Source: Guillardia theta CCMP2712
Taxonomy: Eukaryota; Cryptophyceae; Pyrenomonadales; Geminigeraceae
Direction: 5' to 3'
Length of the DNA stretch: 64,000 nt
Assembly: GCF_000315625.1 (NCBI RefSeq)
Contig: NW_005434509.1
Span: forward strand, 27,819 to 91,818
Position 1 is the first letter of the stretch, and each line of letters begins with the position of its first letter. The notes under the pieces were generated by a model. It worked only from the letters and a program-made list of their open reading frames with translations, was not told where the DNA came from and made no database searches. Of this stretch, positions 1-10,598 are shown in pieces. Both the position numbers and the translations under genes were made by a program.

Positions 1-234
1 GATAGTTGCCAACGATCCATAGGCCCCTGTCGGAGAAATAGTTAGAGCATGGATGTAAGTGATATGCTCGTGCAAAGCTCGCCTGCATCTGGATGAAGAA
101 CATTTACTTGGTTGATATCTTTGTTGGTATCCTCAATGACTGCGATGTCAATCAGAAGATATCATGACTTGAAGCATTCGAATCTTCACCCTACCTTGGC
201 TGGCGCAGACTTTCTTCATGATGCTTCGCGTCAT
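1..234 (-). CDS. Possible partial gene running off the left edge
   Basis: Read on the minus strand, a short exon beginning at an ATG at 234-232 (residues MTRSIMKKVCASQ) is followed by a possible 54-nt GT-AG intron. A second open stretch begins VIEDTNKDINQ, and reading then continues toward position 1 after another possible intron. The joins keep frame, and the residues look more protein-like than the overlapping alternatives. No family is recognised and the true start could lie further upstream. The alternative is that this is non-coding 5' DNA of the divergently oriented RPA1 gene. Confidence 0.28.
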
Positions 235-1087
235 TCCTTCCAAAACAAAAGCCTCAATAAATGAAGTCAAACGGCTAAAATCACCATGCCGAATAAGAGG
301 AAAGGAGGATCGACGTGCAATGAGCCTGCTGGACAAGGAGTAGAGGCTTTCATGCCCCCGACAAAGATGCGCCGGGCAGCACAAGGTGCGTCTGACGAGC
401 ATGGGATGAGACGTGGGTACAGGAAGGAGGAAAGAAGACGCTGCAGGAACGAGAGCAAGAAAGGAAGGCATCCGGCTAGGAAGGGACAGACTGCCGGGTC
501 GGGAGGAGCATGAAGCCACTGCGCTCCTTGAACCGCCCAGCGACTTGGCCATGGAGAAAAGAAGGACGAACTGAGCGCGGGCCATCCCCTACTATTCTAT
601 CAGCCCTCCCACGAACCCCCTCTGTGTCTGTACCCTCCTTTTGATAACCCCCACCCCCTTGGAATGAAGCTGGAGGTATAAAATTTGTACTACCCCTAGT
701 ACTCATTTATATACCCCACCTCCCTTCGGTAACACGACAGCTTGGCGGAGTGGTGGAAAAAAAGGCGCCAAAACGATGAAATTCAGACAAGGATGCAGGG
801 GAACAAACGGGAGATAGATGAAGGCGAGAAGAGGAGGGAAAAGAGAAGATTCAATTACGAAGACGATGAGAAGGATGAAATAAGGAACATCATGGAGAAA
901 GAATAGGGCTTGGAGGCATAAATCATGCTTTTCTTGAAAAGAATGTTTTCGGGGCACAGCCATGGGAACTAAAAGCAAACAATTTAGCCTGCAAAGTGAA
1001 AATGCATTGAGATTCTGATTTGATATGAGACATATATAGTTTGGATTAGTCGATGAATGTTTTAAGATCCTAACTGGGTTTCATCAG
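235..1087. other. Intergenic stretch upstream of RPA1
   Basis: No convincing gene on either strand. The minus-strand open frames here are low-complexity Ser/Arg/Pro translations. At about 590-725 there is a C-rich tract with runs such as CCCCCACCCCC and TACCCC, of the same style as the tracts at 6.6-7.5 kb, 12.1-12.5 kb and 21.6-22.1 kb. The last 100 bp before the RPA1 ATG should contain its promoter; I see no clear TATA box. Confidence 0.5.
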
Positions 1088-4000
1088 ATGGCTGCAAACA
1101 TAACTCAGGGAGCAGTGAGGGAGATTTATTGGAACAACACTGGCTCTGCTGATACCGGCAAGAGCTATGTTGTACAGGTCCACTTTTCCAGGAAGTTCTG
1201 GCAAGCTTCATGCTGACATGTTCTTTCAGGTTATTGATATCAAGAAGATTGGAACAAACAACGGTGCATACACTACAACTCGCTGTTTCTGTTGTACTGA
1301 GCTTTATGCGACAGGAACAAGTGGAGAGCGCTATCGCTTGGTTATATCAGATACGTCGTTTTTCTGTCAGGCAATGCTTGCTACACAACTCAATGGGATT
1401 GTAAATGCAAAGGAGGTACAGCTACCTTGAAATTCCATGATACCTGAACGACTTGAATGCAGTTGGACAAATTCTGCATCGTTGAAATAAAAGATTGTAT
1501 TTGTAATGTGGTGCAGAGTAGGAGAATCGTCATAATTCTGAGTATCGAAGTAATGTCCTAAATTTGGGGAGGAAGATGATCGTTTAACTCTTTTGACAGG
1601 TGAAGGGTCCTCCAATGGCGCAGATGATTGGCAAACCAGTCAGCATTGATTCTGCTGGTGACCCATCTGGTCAACAAAGCAAGGTTCAATCTGGCATCGA
1701 CTGCTCTGAAAATCTGACATGTTGTGGTCGAAATACCAGGCTCCTCAAAATGCGATGCCAAGTTCAGCAGCTCCTTCATACTCGACGGCTCCAACTTCAG
1801 TGGGATCAAAGAATCAATCTGCTGTCAATCCGCCTCCTGAGAATAATTATGACCGGCAAAGACAATTTACTCAAGCAAACGTGAAGAGTGAACGATCTCA
1901 GGGAGACTTCGTCAATGCAATGGGTTCAAATTCATTTCAGAATCAGAACGACATGCCGAACAGAATGGAAAGAGCGAGCAACGAGTCGGCAAATCCCTAC
2001 GCGGTAATTGCATCAATTCACCTTCGTGTAAAGGCCAGCTCTAAGGCGATTTGTTAGGTGAAAACAGGAAATTCCTTTGTAAATAGCAGCACTGGCTTTC
2101 CCAACAATAATCAAGTAGTGTTCAATTCGAATCCAGTTCAAGAGCATGAGCGTAATAGCTTCAAATCGCAACCCATGGGCTATAGCGGTCCTTATGCTGG
2201 ACAAGGTCCAATAAGCTATGGAATGGGCACTTCCATGAATCAATTTGCTGGGGATGGTATGAAGCAATCAGGCTCCTCTGACCATGCGTTTAGAAATACT
2301 ATGACCAAAGGTGTGATTGAACGAGATAATGCTGGTGCTCCTTGTTTCCCTGTGGACTCGATTCATCCTTTCTTGAACAATTGGTCTCTTCAAGGGCGCA
2401 TTGTTGTAAAAAGTGGTAATCGATATACATCCTGTGATGCTGAGGAACTAATATCGATTATTTAGCGATGCGCAGCTATAAAAATGCGAAAGGTGAAGGT
2501 CGCCTTTTCAACATAGATATCATGGATCATACGGGAGACATTCGAGGCACCTTCTTCAACGACGATGCAGACAAGTGGTTTCCGCACCTACAAGCAAACA
2601 AGGTCCACACTCATTCTCGAGTCCTTTGTAGTCCTAAGATTTGTTTCTCAGGTGTACAAAATTCGAGGAGGAACAATCAAACAAGCAAATCGGAAGTTCA
2701 ACACAACTTCAAGCGAATACGAAATTACATTTAATCGGGACAGTACCTTTGATATCGTAGCAGATAGTGAAGCACCAAAGGTTTCATACAATTTCAGGAA
2801 AATCGAGGAAATAGAAAATACTGAACCACAATCAATCGTCGATGTATTGGCCGTGGTTCACGATGTTCAACCTTTGGGTTCTGTGACTGTGAAATCTGGC
2901 TCAAATGCTGGCAATCAAGTAAGAGACGTACTGTTTTATGTCTATTTGAATGATTTGATGATCAGATCGCAAAACGTGATGTGTCGTTGTTGGATACTGG
3001 AGGGAAAACCATCAAATTGACATTATGGGACGATCATAAGGATGTTGTTACAGAAAATGACATGTCAAACCCTGTTATTGCCATCAAGGGTGTGCGCGTC
3101 TCTGACTTCAATGGGCGAAGTTTGAGCACAACGCGTAGCTCCATGGTATGTTTTTGTTTTCTGGAGCCTGAATCTTAGCTGACTTTGATAGATCGAGATG
3201 AACCCTGACTTGCAAGAAGCACATTTGCTGAAGGGATGGTATGACTGTCATGGAAAATCTGCTGTCTTTCAGGCTGTGGGTGGATCCATGAGTTCAGGAT
3301 CTAAAGACAGTCGCAAGACAATATCACAGATCAAGGGGGAAAACTTGGGCAATGCTGAAAAACCAGATTATTTTACGGTATTTCCAGTGAAAGTCCTGAC
3401 TTCTGCTACTCACAATATACTATAGCTAAGAGCCTGGGTGACTTACTTCAAGCATGATGGAACTTGGAATTATCCTGCTAATCCAGAAACGAAGAAAAAG
3501 GTGGTTTATACAGCTGAATTTCACTTTCGAAACACTACTGATAAGCATGATAGGTCATCGCCCATGGGGACTCGTGGTTCGATGAGAGCACACAGCAGAC
3601 GATTGAAAGGTGATCTGCAAGTTTCTTGGGCCTCAACTGATCAGAGATATAGATGCGAACGCCGTTACGTCATGAATTTATCCTGCAGTGATTTTACTGG
3701 GTCACATTGGTTCTCAGCTTTCAATGATCAAGGCATAGCTCTCCTGGGTAAGACAGCCGACGAATTGCAGGTTTTAGTAACTTGAAAGCAGCGGTTTATG
3801 TCGCCTAAGTTTCAAGCAGGAGCTTAAGGACAGCATGAATCCTGACTACGAGGCAACTTGGCAAGCATCTGTCTTCAAGCCATACGTCCTCAAGGTTCAT
3901 TTTCTTTTTGTTGGTATGCAAAATTTGAAATGGCACTAAATAAGGTTCGAGCAAAAGCAGAGACATGGCAGGATGAGACGCGAGTCAAGTAAGCAGATGA

Positions 4001-4120
4001 CGATCGGAGCCGACGAATGCTGACCCCTTTCCCAGATGCACTATCATGGAAGTCAAGCCTGTTGATTGGCGGGAAGGCGCGACGGAAATTCGCAATCTCA
4101 TCAGAGACTTTGGTTTGTGA
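1088..4120 (+). CDS. RPA1: Replication protein A large subunit (RPA70-like), 15 exons
   Basis: RPA1 is the largest subunit of the nuclear single-strand DNA-binding heterotrimer used in replication, repair and recombination. My model has exons 1088-1177, 1230-1263, 1315-1415, 1463-1549, 1600-1683, 1740-2003, 2058-2415, 2466-2602, 2652-2918, 2966-3145, 3192-3386, 3426-3770, 3820-3894, 3945-3988 and 4036-4120. It sums to 2346 nt, 781 residues plus stop, in frame throughout. The N-terminal OB fold (residues 1 to about 110) has YRLVISD and MLATQLN. A Gln/Asn/Ser-rich linker follows to about 320. DBD-A (about 320-430) has the motifs HPFLNNW and AKGEGRLFNI. DBD-B (about 440-560) has AKRDVSLLDTGG and LTLWDD. 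DBD-C ends with MEVKPVDWRE. Human RPA1 is 616 residues, so the linker is long. The DBD-C zinc ribbon looks degenerate: only the third ligand Cys (YRCE) is seen. The 3' end converges on the next gene 111 bp away. Confidence 0.93.
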
Positions 4121-4231
4121 CGCTCTTAAGGAAGCCGGGTGTCCTCGTAGGCGACTTAGAATCGCTTGAGATGACGTCAGCGCCATCTGTGTGACTCAGT
4201 ACATGATATGTTAGCTCGACTCCTTGTTCTT

Positions 4232-6289
4232 TCAACTTATGACACAAATGCTTGACGTGTTGTCTGCGCTAGTCGGCATAGTCTGAGTGGTCGAGCTTCG
4301 TAGCTTCTGAATCTCTGCATCGTGCAAAGCCTTGATCTGCAGGAAAGGACCTTAGAAACAATGACGTTGGTTTGGAGACTCACTCTCATGATTTCCTTCT
4401 CTGCTTTCTCCCTCTCCTCTGCTATCTTGCGGTCCATTTCCGCACTGTAAACCGCATGAGCCTCGTTACTGCTCCAGCGCCAACAAGTCACCGGACAGCT
4501 GCCAACTCAGCCTTGACCTTGATCAGCTCTAGCTGTGCCTGCGGCTGCGCGTCTATCAGACGATTCTAAAAAGTGGAAGGCAGAGGCAGCGGGAGAGGGG
4601 TGGGGGATGGGGGATGGAGGGAACAGGCGGGAGGAAAAGGGGAACGATCACTTGCCGGAGACGATCTGTCGCTTGTGGCGCCCCTGGTAAAACCCGAGGG
4701 GATGCGGTCCAGGCTACTACGGCGCAAGTTGTCCATCAAATCTTGATACGCTGCAAGCAGAAGAAACGATTCAGCTGGGCAAACGGCTCAGACCGTCATC
4801 TCACGGCCTAGCAGTCGCGTGAACGATGCTCTGTCGATGCAGACACAGGTGCAGGGACCGTCTGCTCTGACAGTCGCAGCGCGAGGCTGGTCCATTAGAA
4901 GCGCAAGTTCCCCTACATTGGTTCAATCGCGCAACCAAATCGTCCAGCAAGGAAACCAAAGCAGTCGCCCGGATTGTACTCCTTGAGCATCCCCTCGCTT
5001 TCTTTGCTCGCTATTGCCTTGCCCTAGGTATGTGTCAGGATGCGATCCTCTACAGCGTGACATCACCTCAAAGAGGAAGTAGAATGTGTCGGCGTTGGGG
5101 TCACCTTCCGTGATGATATCCTCACCATCCTTGTAGAACACTGTCTTCAAAACTGTGCCACGACTGTGACTGGCCAAACTTGCAGCATTCTCCTTCACCA
5201 TCAGATATCTTGTTTCGCTGGTCGCGACTTAAACCAGATAGAGCGGGCACGCGCTGCATGAATTCGTGATAGAGTTGCCGTTTCCTCGCGAAAGAAGACT
5301 GGCAAGGAAAATTTCACAATGTGACATGCAAAGTTGGCGAGAGCACATGGACGATGTACTGAAAAGTCTCGCGATCCAGTGCGAACAACTTTGAGTCCTC
5401 AGTCGCAACGACGGTGGCGGCTCGAGGGCAATTATACATGAGCGCAAGCTCTCCGATGCATTCCAAGTCTCTGTCAACAAGGACGACACAGTCTGAGATG
5501 GCTATCAGGACTTCTTGGCATACCTCGCAACGTGCACAACACTCTCCTTGCCGTCTCGTTTGATCGAGCATGCGCACACCCCTGAGGCGATCAGATACAA
5601 CTTCTGCACGTTCACTGTGTCCCCTTGCTCGATGATTTTGGTTCCAGCCTTGACCGACAATGGCTCGAAGGCGTCGACAACCTTCTGCAGTTTCAGCATG
5701 AGTAAAGGAAGGCGGGCAGACAAGACCTTCTCCAACGGCTCTCCCTCCAGATGAGCCTTCCAAGACTGTCAGTGGGCTGGCACTCAGGAGCGTTTTATCA
5801 TCTTACAAATAGAAAGATCTTCTTCATCGCTGTTTTCAGACGCTCTCTGTCTTCTGCACATTTATCGAACTTGATGATTTCTGCATTTCCTTGCACTTTG
5901 AGCTGAGCAGGAGATGACAACAGTCAGCTGCCTGTGCGAGAGGCCTGAGGGGACAACACCTGCGCTTTTGTAGTGTTGAAGCTCGACCTGATAGACGAGC
6001 GATGTTGATTGAGCAAATCATCTGCCCAGCCTTTAGAAGCCGCGTCTTCTGCTACAAGACTACCTCTGGGTCTGCTAGGTGGCGGTAGCTCCGCCAGCTC
6101 ATCGTCGTCTTCTGAATTCGCTCCCCTACTTGTTTGGGTAAGACATAGATCACAGCATGAGACTCCTCTGATTATCAGACGCGGAGGAATGATCTTGTTT
6201 CCTCCCAGTTGACTGATGTATCCACTCTTGGTTGTCTTTTTCTTCTTTTGGCGAATCTTCTCACTGCCCTCCTACCTTCCCTGTAACAT
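4232..6289 (-). CDS. PKA regulatory-subunit-like protein with C-terminal coiled-coil tail
   Basis: Two tandem cyclic-nucleotide-binding domains in the order and style of the cAMP-dependent kinase regulatory subunit. The first has KIIEQGD and the phosphate-binding cassette [16 protein letters not shown]. The linker helix [16 protein letters not shown] leads to the second domain, with [18 protein letters not shown], cassette [16 protein letters not shown] and the capping motif RLLGPYQDL. Both cassettes keep the Glu and Arg that bind the cyclic phosphate. Upstream lies HRSSI, placed like the inhibitor site, followed by [13 protein letters not shown]. Introns are about 45-55 nt, for example 4337-4383. 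Downstream of the second domain comes a Ser/Arg-rich stretch and a charged coiled coil ([16 protein letters not shown]) ending [10 protein letters not shown]...ICVIS. I see no N-terminal dimerisation/docking domain. The start is uncertain: the first exon may use an ATG at 6289-6287 or lie further upstream. The splice around 4490-4590 is also unclear. Confidence 0.85.
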
Positions 6290-6885
6290 CCTAGATCCTG
6301 ATTCCTATGCGTTAAAGGCTCGTTCCTTTCGATCTTCTTCACGGCTCTCGATGCTCATATCCTCATTCACCCATATCACACTTCTTGCATCTGTCTGTGC
6401 TCCCTTGATCGCTCCCTTTTGCTCGTTCTGTTGTTAAGTTCCTCCTGTATTGAATGTTCCAACGCTACACTTGCATTCCTTGTTGCCTTCTCGTCTGCCT
6501 GATGCTCTGCTCTACATTTACGCTCATCTTCTCTTACTCGCTTCTCTGTTCCTCTCCTCTCCTCCTCTCTCGCTTCTCCAACGTCTTACATCTTCATCGC
6601 TCACCTCATCCTGCCATGACCCGTTGCCTTCTTTTTACCAAGGTACTACCCGGGTAGTAATTCGACGTAGGTGGGGGTGGTCTTTTAAGATGGGGTACCC
6701 ACCACTGATATAGGTATTCAAACAGGAACAAGAGGGTGTAAAATTGGTACAATCACCCGTGCCAGTGGGGTACTACCGTAGTCACCACCCCCTACCCCCT
6801 GTTCCTGGGAGACATACAGGTACGGTCCCGGCTCCCGGACGATGCGGTAGCCTGACGCCGGCCGGGCGGTCAGTCAGCATGGGGC
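6290..6885. other. Intergenic, pyrimidine-rich
   Basis: A C/T-rich stretch beyond the start of the PKA-R-like gene. The open frames on the plus strand are Leu/Ser/Pro translations of CT-rich DNA, without domain character. From about 6640 it changes into C-rich DNA with repeated TACCC/ACCCC words and the words GGTACTACC, GGTAGT and GTACCC. No gene is supported. Confidence 0.5.
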
Positions 6886-7080
6886 AATCATCAATTTCCA
6901 GTCAACAAATTTTTGGAGTAATCATTTTCCGATCAACAAAAGTTTGCAGTAATCATTTTCCGTTCAACTTTTTGAAACTATAATCATTTTCAAATCAAAA
7001 CTCCCCGTTTTCGACCGTTACACGTATCCATAACGGTCGTAACCGTATACTTTTGCAATCATTTTCCAATCAAAATCAAC
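6886..7080. repeat. Degenerate tandem repeat built on TAATCATTTTCC
   Basis: The word ATCATTTTCC(G/A)(A/T)TCAA recurs about five times with 30-60 bp spacing (near 6888, 6920, 6950, 6980 and 7058), each time followed by an A/T-rich stretch. Between them sits a near-palindrome around CGACCGTTAC...GTAACGG. The array is AT-rich and is bounded on both sides by C-rich DNA. Confidence 0.55.
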
Positions 7081-7483
7081 TTTCAAACTTTCAACTTTCC
7101 ATTTTGTAACTTTACCCCACCCCTCCACCCCCCTTTAAACCTCCCGTTCGTACCCCTCCCCAAGACCCACCCCTCAAGGCCCATAGCGGCTACCCCCTTC
7201 ATAACCAGGACTCGGTATCAAAAATACCGGTACTATCCCCTACCCTAGTGTCACATGTCGGGGTCGGTGGTCCACCCTACCCCTACTTGCAGTCTATCAG
7301 TCAAACACACCGGTGTTCGTCACATACCGCCACCACCCTTCCCCCATACAATGCTATGCCAGTACCCCCCTCCCCCATATTACCTTTCAGATACAGTCAA
7401 TTACACCGGTCTTCCGACATCACCACCACCCCCTTTTCCCCTCGTACCCTCCCTAGGCCCGAGTCTGTGTCATCCCCCTAGCT
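7081..7483. repeat. C-rich tract with ACCCCTACCC and GTACCGGT-type words
   Basis: Extremely strand-asymmetric C-rich DNA (ACCCCACCCCTCC, CCCCTACCC) with short AT interruptions and words such as CCGGTACTA and CACCGGT. Similar tracts occur at 12140-12560, 18540-18960 (G-rich strand) and 21590-22140. Open frames here are Pro/Ser/Thr translations and are not accepted as genes. Confidence 0.5.
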
Positions 7484-7832
7484 AGTGCCTTCCTCCTCGT
7501 CATCCCCTCGTACCTGCCTCCTTGTCATCCCCTCGTACCTGCCTCCTTGTCATCACCTCGTACCGTCCTCCTCGTCGTCTCCTCGTACCGTCCTCCTTGG
7601 CATCTCCTCGTACCGTCCTCCTCGTCATCTCCTCGTACCTGCCTCCTCGTCATCACCTCGTACCTGCCTCCTTGTCATCACCTCGTACCGTCCTCCTCGT
7701 CATCTCCTCGTACCTGCCTCCTTGTCATCACCTCGTAGCGTCCTCCTCGTCATCTCCTCGTACCGTCCTCCTTGGCATCTCCTCGTACCGTCCTCCTTGG
7801 CATCTCCTCGTGCCTTCCTCCTCGTCATCCCC
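7484..7832 (+). repeat. Left minisatellite arm (about 14 x 25 bp)
   Basis: A tandem array of a 25-bp unit carrying TCATCTCCTCGTACC, with variable positions (CCGT versus CTGC after GTAC; CTCG versus CTTG versus TTGG). Because 25 is not a multiple of 3, all three frames stay open and give a 25-residue repeat, so the long open frames across it are artefacts of repeat structure. Confidence 0.9.
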
Positions 7833-8343
7833 TCATGACTTTCTCCTTCTCGGCCCCTTTCCACTTTCCTCCTTGTGATGCCTTTTTCTTCATCCTGGTG
7901 AAACATTCCTCTCCTCGTCCTCCTTCAAAATGATGCTAACTTATCAGTACACATAGGAACGGGTGACATTCCGACGATACGTATGGAGAATCAGTGATTG
8001 GTGTGGTGAACATGTCATCCCGTTCATATTGTATTACTATGTGCCAATATTAATTATCTGGGTATTGACTGCCGTATATACTGCGTAATACCCTTTGTTC
8101 GAAACAGTTCAGTTCCTCATTTGTAACTATGCAATCCGCCATAGCACATATGACAACACCGCATGATGTGCTGTCCGTTTGTCGTGGAATCTGCCAAGGG
8201 ACCTTCAGAACTGGTCCAGTAGCTATGATAATTCAACTTGCCTGCGTGATGGGATAAATCAGCTGGGACCAAGGAGTATCTGAAGCAGTATATGCTGGGC
8301 ATAGGACATAATTTGCTGAAATCGATGGATTGATTCCATCGAT
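7833..8343. other. Interior of the foldback-like element, 3' side of the transposase
   Basis: About 500 bp of ordinary-composition DNA between the left arm and the recognisable transposase. A minus-strand open frame at 8117-8356 may be a frameshifted continuation of the transposase C-terminus, but it carries no motif I can name. Confidence 0.4.
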
Positions 8344-9066
8344 TCAACACTTGCATCTGATGGGAGACACAACACAGTCAGACAACCGTCGATCCCGGAA
8401 GCTTACCCATGTGGTTACCTTGTCTGCCTTCCACAACTGGAAGAAGTAGCTTGACAACACCAGTACTGGAGGGTTCCTGTCAGGTCTGATACCTGAGCTG
8501 CCCAAAACATGGGTTCTGTAGCTGGGTTCGTACGACTTCCGGTCTTCTGGAGGACTGGAGCACCATTCGCTGAAAGGAGGGCAGGTGTTAGGCCGAATCC
8601 AGAACACGAATGTATCGGCAAATCACCTTTACAATGCTTGTTGATATTCGCAATGATATGAAATGCACAAAAGACAACATCAACGTGAGGCATGGTATCG
8701 AGTAAACCCTTCAGAATCGCTGTTCCTCGATCCGTGATAACTGTCAACTTCCCGCTGTCCTTCGATAGCCATTTACCCACAGAGGTGGTATTCAGCTGCC
8801 TCCACATGAATGCTGTGTTCTCTGCCGTTTCACCACCAATCCAAGTTCCATCTTGCTTCCAAGATGCAAACTCGGATCCCTGGACACCGTACAAGTGCAT
8901 GTCAGTCAATTGCCAACGAGACACGACGCCGATCATGAGCAGGTATACCAACTGCTAAAGGTACGATGGTACCATTTCCGAATCGCGCCTCGATTATCAT
9001 AGCTTTGCCGTGGTACCACCTAAACCAGTCTGCGTCACATCACAACCGGTGGCACGGCACTGGCAG
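8344..9066 (-). pseudogene. Mutator-like (MULE) transposase remnant
   Basis: The minus-strand frame 8951-8415 contains VITDRGTAILKGLLDTMP, with the central Asp of the MULE DDE domain, followed by VVFCAFHIIANINKHCKG, the C-x2-H helix typical of MULE transposases. Just upstream, in another frame, are GGTTAK and FGNGTIVPLAVG, matching the conserved strand pair after the first Asp of the same fold. The reading frame must change between these parts near 8900-8950, and no start, N-terminal DNA-binding domain or complete C-terminus is visible. The copy therefore looks broken and probably inactive. It lies inside the two inverted minisatellite arms. Confidence 0.72.
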
Positions 9067-9077
9067 AGCTTACAAAC

Positions 9078-9690
9078 GATAACAAGGAGGACGGTACGAG
9101 GAGATGCGAAGAAGGACGCTACGAGGTGATGACCAGGAGGAAGGTACGAGGAGATGACAAGGAGGACGGTACGAGGAGATGCCAAGGAGGACGGTACGAG
9201 GAGATGCCAAGGAGGCAGGTACGAGGAGATGACGAGGAGGCAGGTACGAGGAGATGGCGAGGAGGACGGTACGAGGAGATGACAAGGAGGACGGTACGAG
9301 GAGATGCCAAGGACTAAGGTGCGAGGAGATGACGAGGAGGACGGTACGAGGAGATGCCAAGGAGGCAGGTACGAGGAGATGACGAGGAGGCAGGTACGAG
9401 GTGATGACGAGGAGGACGGTACGAGGAGATGACGAGGAGGAAGGCACGAGGAGATGCCAAGGAGGACGGTACGAGGAGATGCCAAGGACGAAGGTGCGAG
9501 GAGATGACGAGGAGGACGGTACGAGGAGATGCCAAGGAGGACAGTACGAGGAGATGACAAGGAGGCAGGTACGAGGTGATGACGAGGAGGACGGTACGAG
9601 GAGATGACGAGGAGGACGGTACGAGGAGATGACGAGGAGGACGGTACGAGGAGATGACGAGGAGGACGGTACGAGGAGACGACGAGGAGG
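9078..9690 (-). repeat. Right minisatellite arm (about 24 x 25 bp), inverted relative to the left arm
   Basis: A tandem array of the reverse complement of the left-arm unit, with GGTACGAGGAGATG as its most constant part. The right arm is about 265 bp longer than the left, so the arms have changed copy number independently. The strand shown is G-rich. Open frames running through it on both strands are repeat artefacts. Confidence 0.9.
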
Positions 9691-9734
9691 AGTCATGCTG
9701 ACTAGCTTGGCAAGTCATGCTGACTAGCTTGGCA
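9691..9734. repeat. 22-bp sequence in two perfect tandem copies
   Basis: A 22-bp sequence (AGTCATGC...TTGGCA) is repeated head to tail at 9691-9712 and 9713-9734, immediately outside the right minisatellite arm. A third partial echo (CAAGTTGAACAGCATGATC) follows. Confidence 0.85.
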
Positions 9735-10426
9735 AGTTGAACAGCATGATCCTGATTCACTGACTCGCCGGAGTCGCATCACAGAGTCATGTGTCACTGC
9801 CCGGCGGCGGCCACCGCGACATCGCTGGCATGGCCGCGCGGGGGACTTGTCCTGCGCGCCGTTAAGTGAAGGTATCATGGCAGTTAAGTTTGGGGGACAC
9901 TGAGCAGTCGGCAGGATTGGGTTTGGTTCTCGCTTTCCGAAGTTTTCTCTTCTCGCCGTGTGGCCTGTGCGACAGTGTCAGGGTCAAGCCTCCTCGACTC
10001 TCCTGATTGTCCTCGTACTGATCTTTAACTTAACTTTGAGTAAAGGGCCCGCCGCGCCCATGCCATTGTTGTACGGGACGCTACACTGTGACTGGGAGTC
10101 ACTGTCGGATTGAAGCCTCAGGGCCGAGACTCGGACTCGGGCCGGGACTCCGGGAATGCAGCGCTACACTCAGGACGACACAGGATCATAGTCGAGTAAG
10201 ATCACAAAGGACGAAGTCAAGTTACGGTAGTACCGCACAGTAGTACTCACCGGCACACCGTCCACATTCACGTTCAAACGAACTGCAACCACTGGCAGGG
10301 CTGAGGGGCAGGCCCACCCGGCGGCCCCCGCGGCGCCGGCCCACTGCCGACGGTGCCACGGGCCGGCCCGGGCCCGGCCCCCGGGCCCGGGATTATCGGC
10401 TCAGTCCCGGTGCCAGTGTGTCCGGC
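9735..10426. repeat. Extremely GC-rich block rich in GACTC, CACTG and GTAC words
   Basis: Non-coding DNA with GGGCCGGCCCGGGCCC-type runs around 10300-10390, mixed with words such as GAGTC/GACTC, CACTG, AGTAC and CTTGA. It carries the 16-bp word TTTAACTTAACTTTGA at 10024, which recurs at 21532 beside another GC-rich block. Related blocks lie at 12085-12150, 20810-21530 and 61020-61720. No open frame resembles a protein. Confidence 0.6.
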
Positions 10427-10598
10427 ATGCCAAAGTCACAGCGGCAGATATCACATCGACCTTAGTTCAAGGTACTAACAACACAGTTTTTGCTCAAGAC
10501 CGAGTTTAATCAGTGCACACGAAACCAGAATTGAGGAGCACGGAGAGAGATAGACTGTATGCTAGGATGTGAAATCCAAGCATCCAGACATGAGGAGA
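10427..10598 (+). repeat. Direct repeat X, copy 1
   Basis: Similar base for base over most of its length to 11873-12070 (copy 2). Shared stretches include CACATCGACCTTAGTT, TTTTTGCTCAAGACCGAG, CCAGAATTGAGGAGCAC and ATAGACTGTATGCTAGG. The copies differ mainly by short insertions rather than substitutions. No coding potential. Confidence 0.88.

Larger units (their letters stand above)
7484..9690. mobile_element. Foldback-like Mutator (MULE) element
   Basis: Two arrays of the same roughly 25-bp repeat lie in opposite orientation (7484-7832 and 9078-9690) and flank 1.25 kb containing a broken MULE transposase. Long inverted arms made of tandem repeats around a MULE-type transposase are the architecture of Drosophila foldback/Galileo-type elements. 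Just outside the left arm is CTAGCT (7479-7484) and 15 bp beyond the right arm is CTAGCT again, a weak candidate for target duplication. The boundaries are taken from the ends of the arrays and could be off by tens of bases. Confidence 0.6.

Noticed and set aside
7081-7480. Telomere-like repeats in the C-rich tracts
   Set aside because: CCCCTACCC words are irregular and interspersed, not a uniform short tandem array. Both orientations occur internally.
7484-9690. CRISPR-like array
   Set aside because: The units are contiguous with no unique spacers, and the context is eukaryotic.
7485-9760. Long open frames on both strands through the 25-bp arrays (up to 208 codons)
   Set aside because: A 25-bp unit without stops keeps all frames open. 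The peptides are pure repeat translations without start context or homology.
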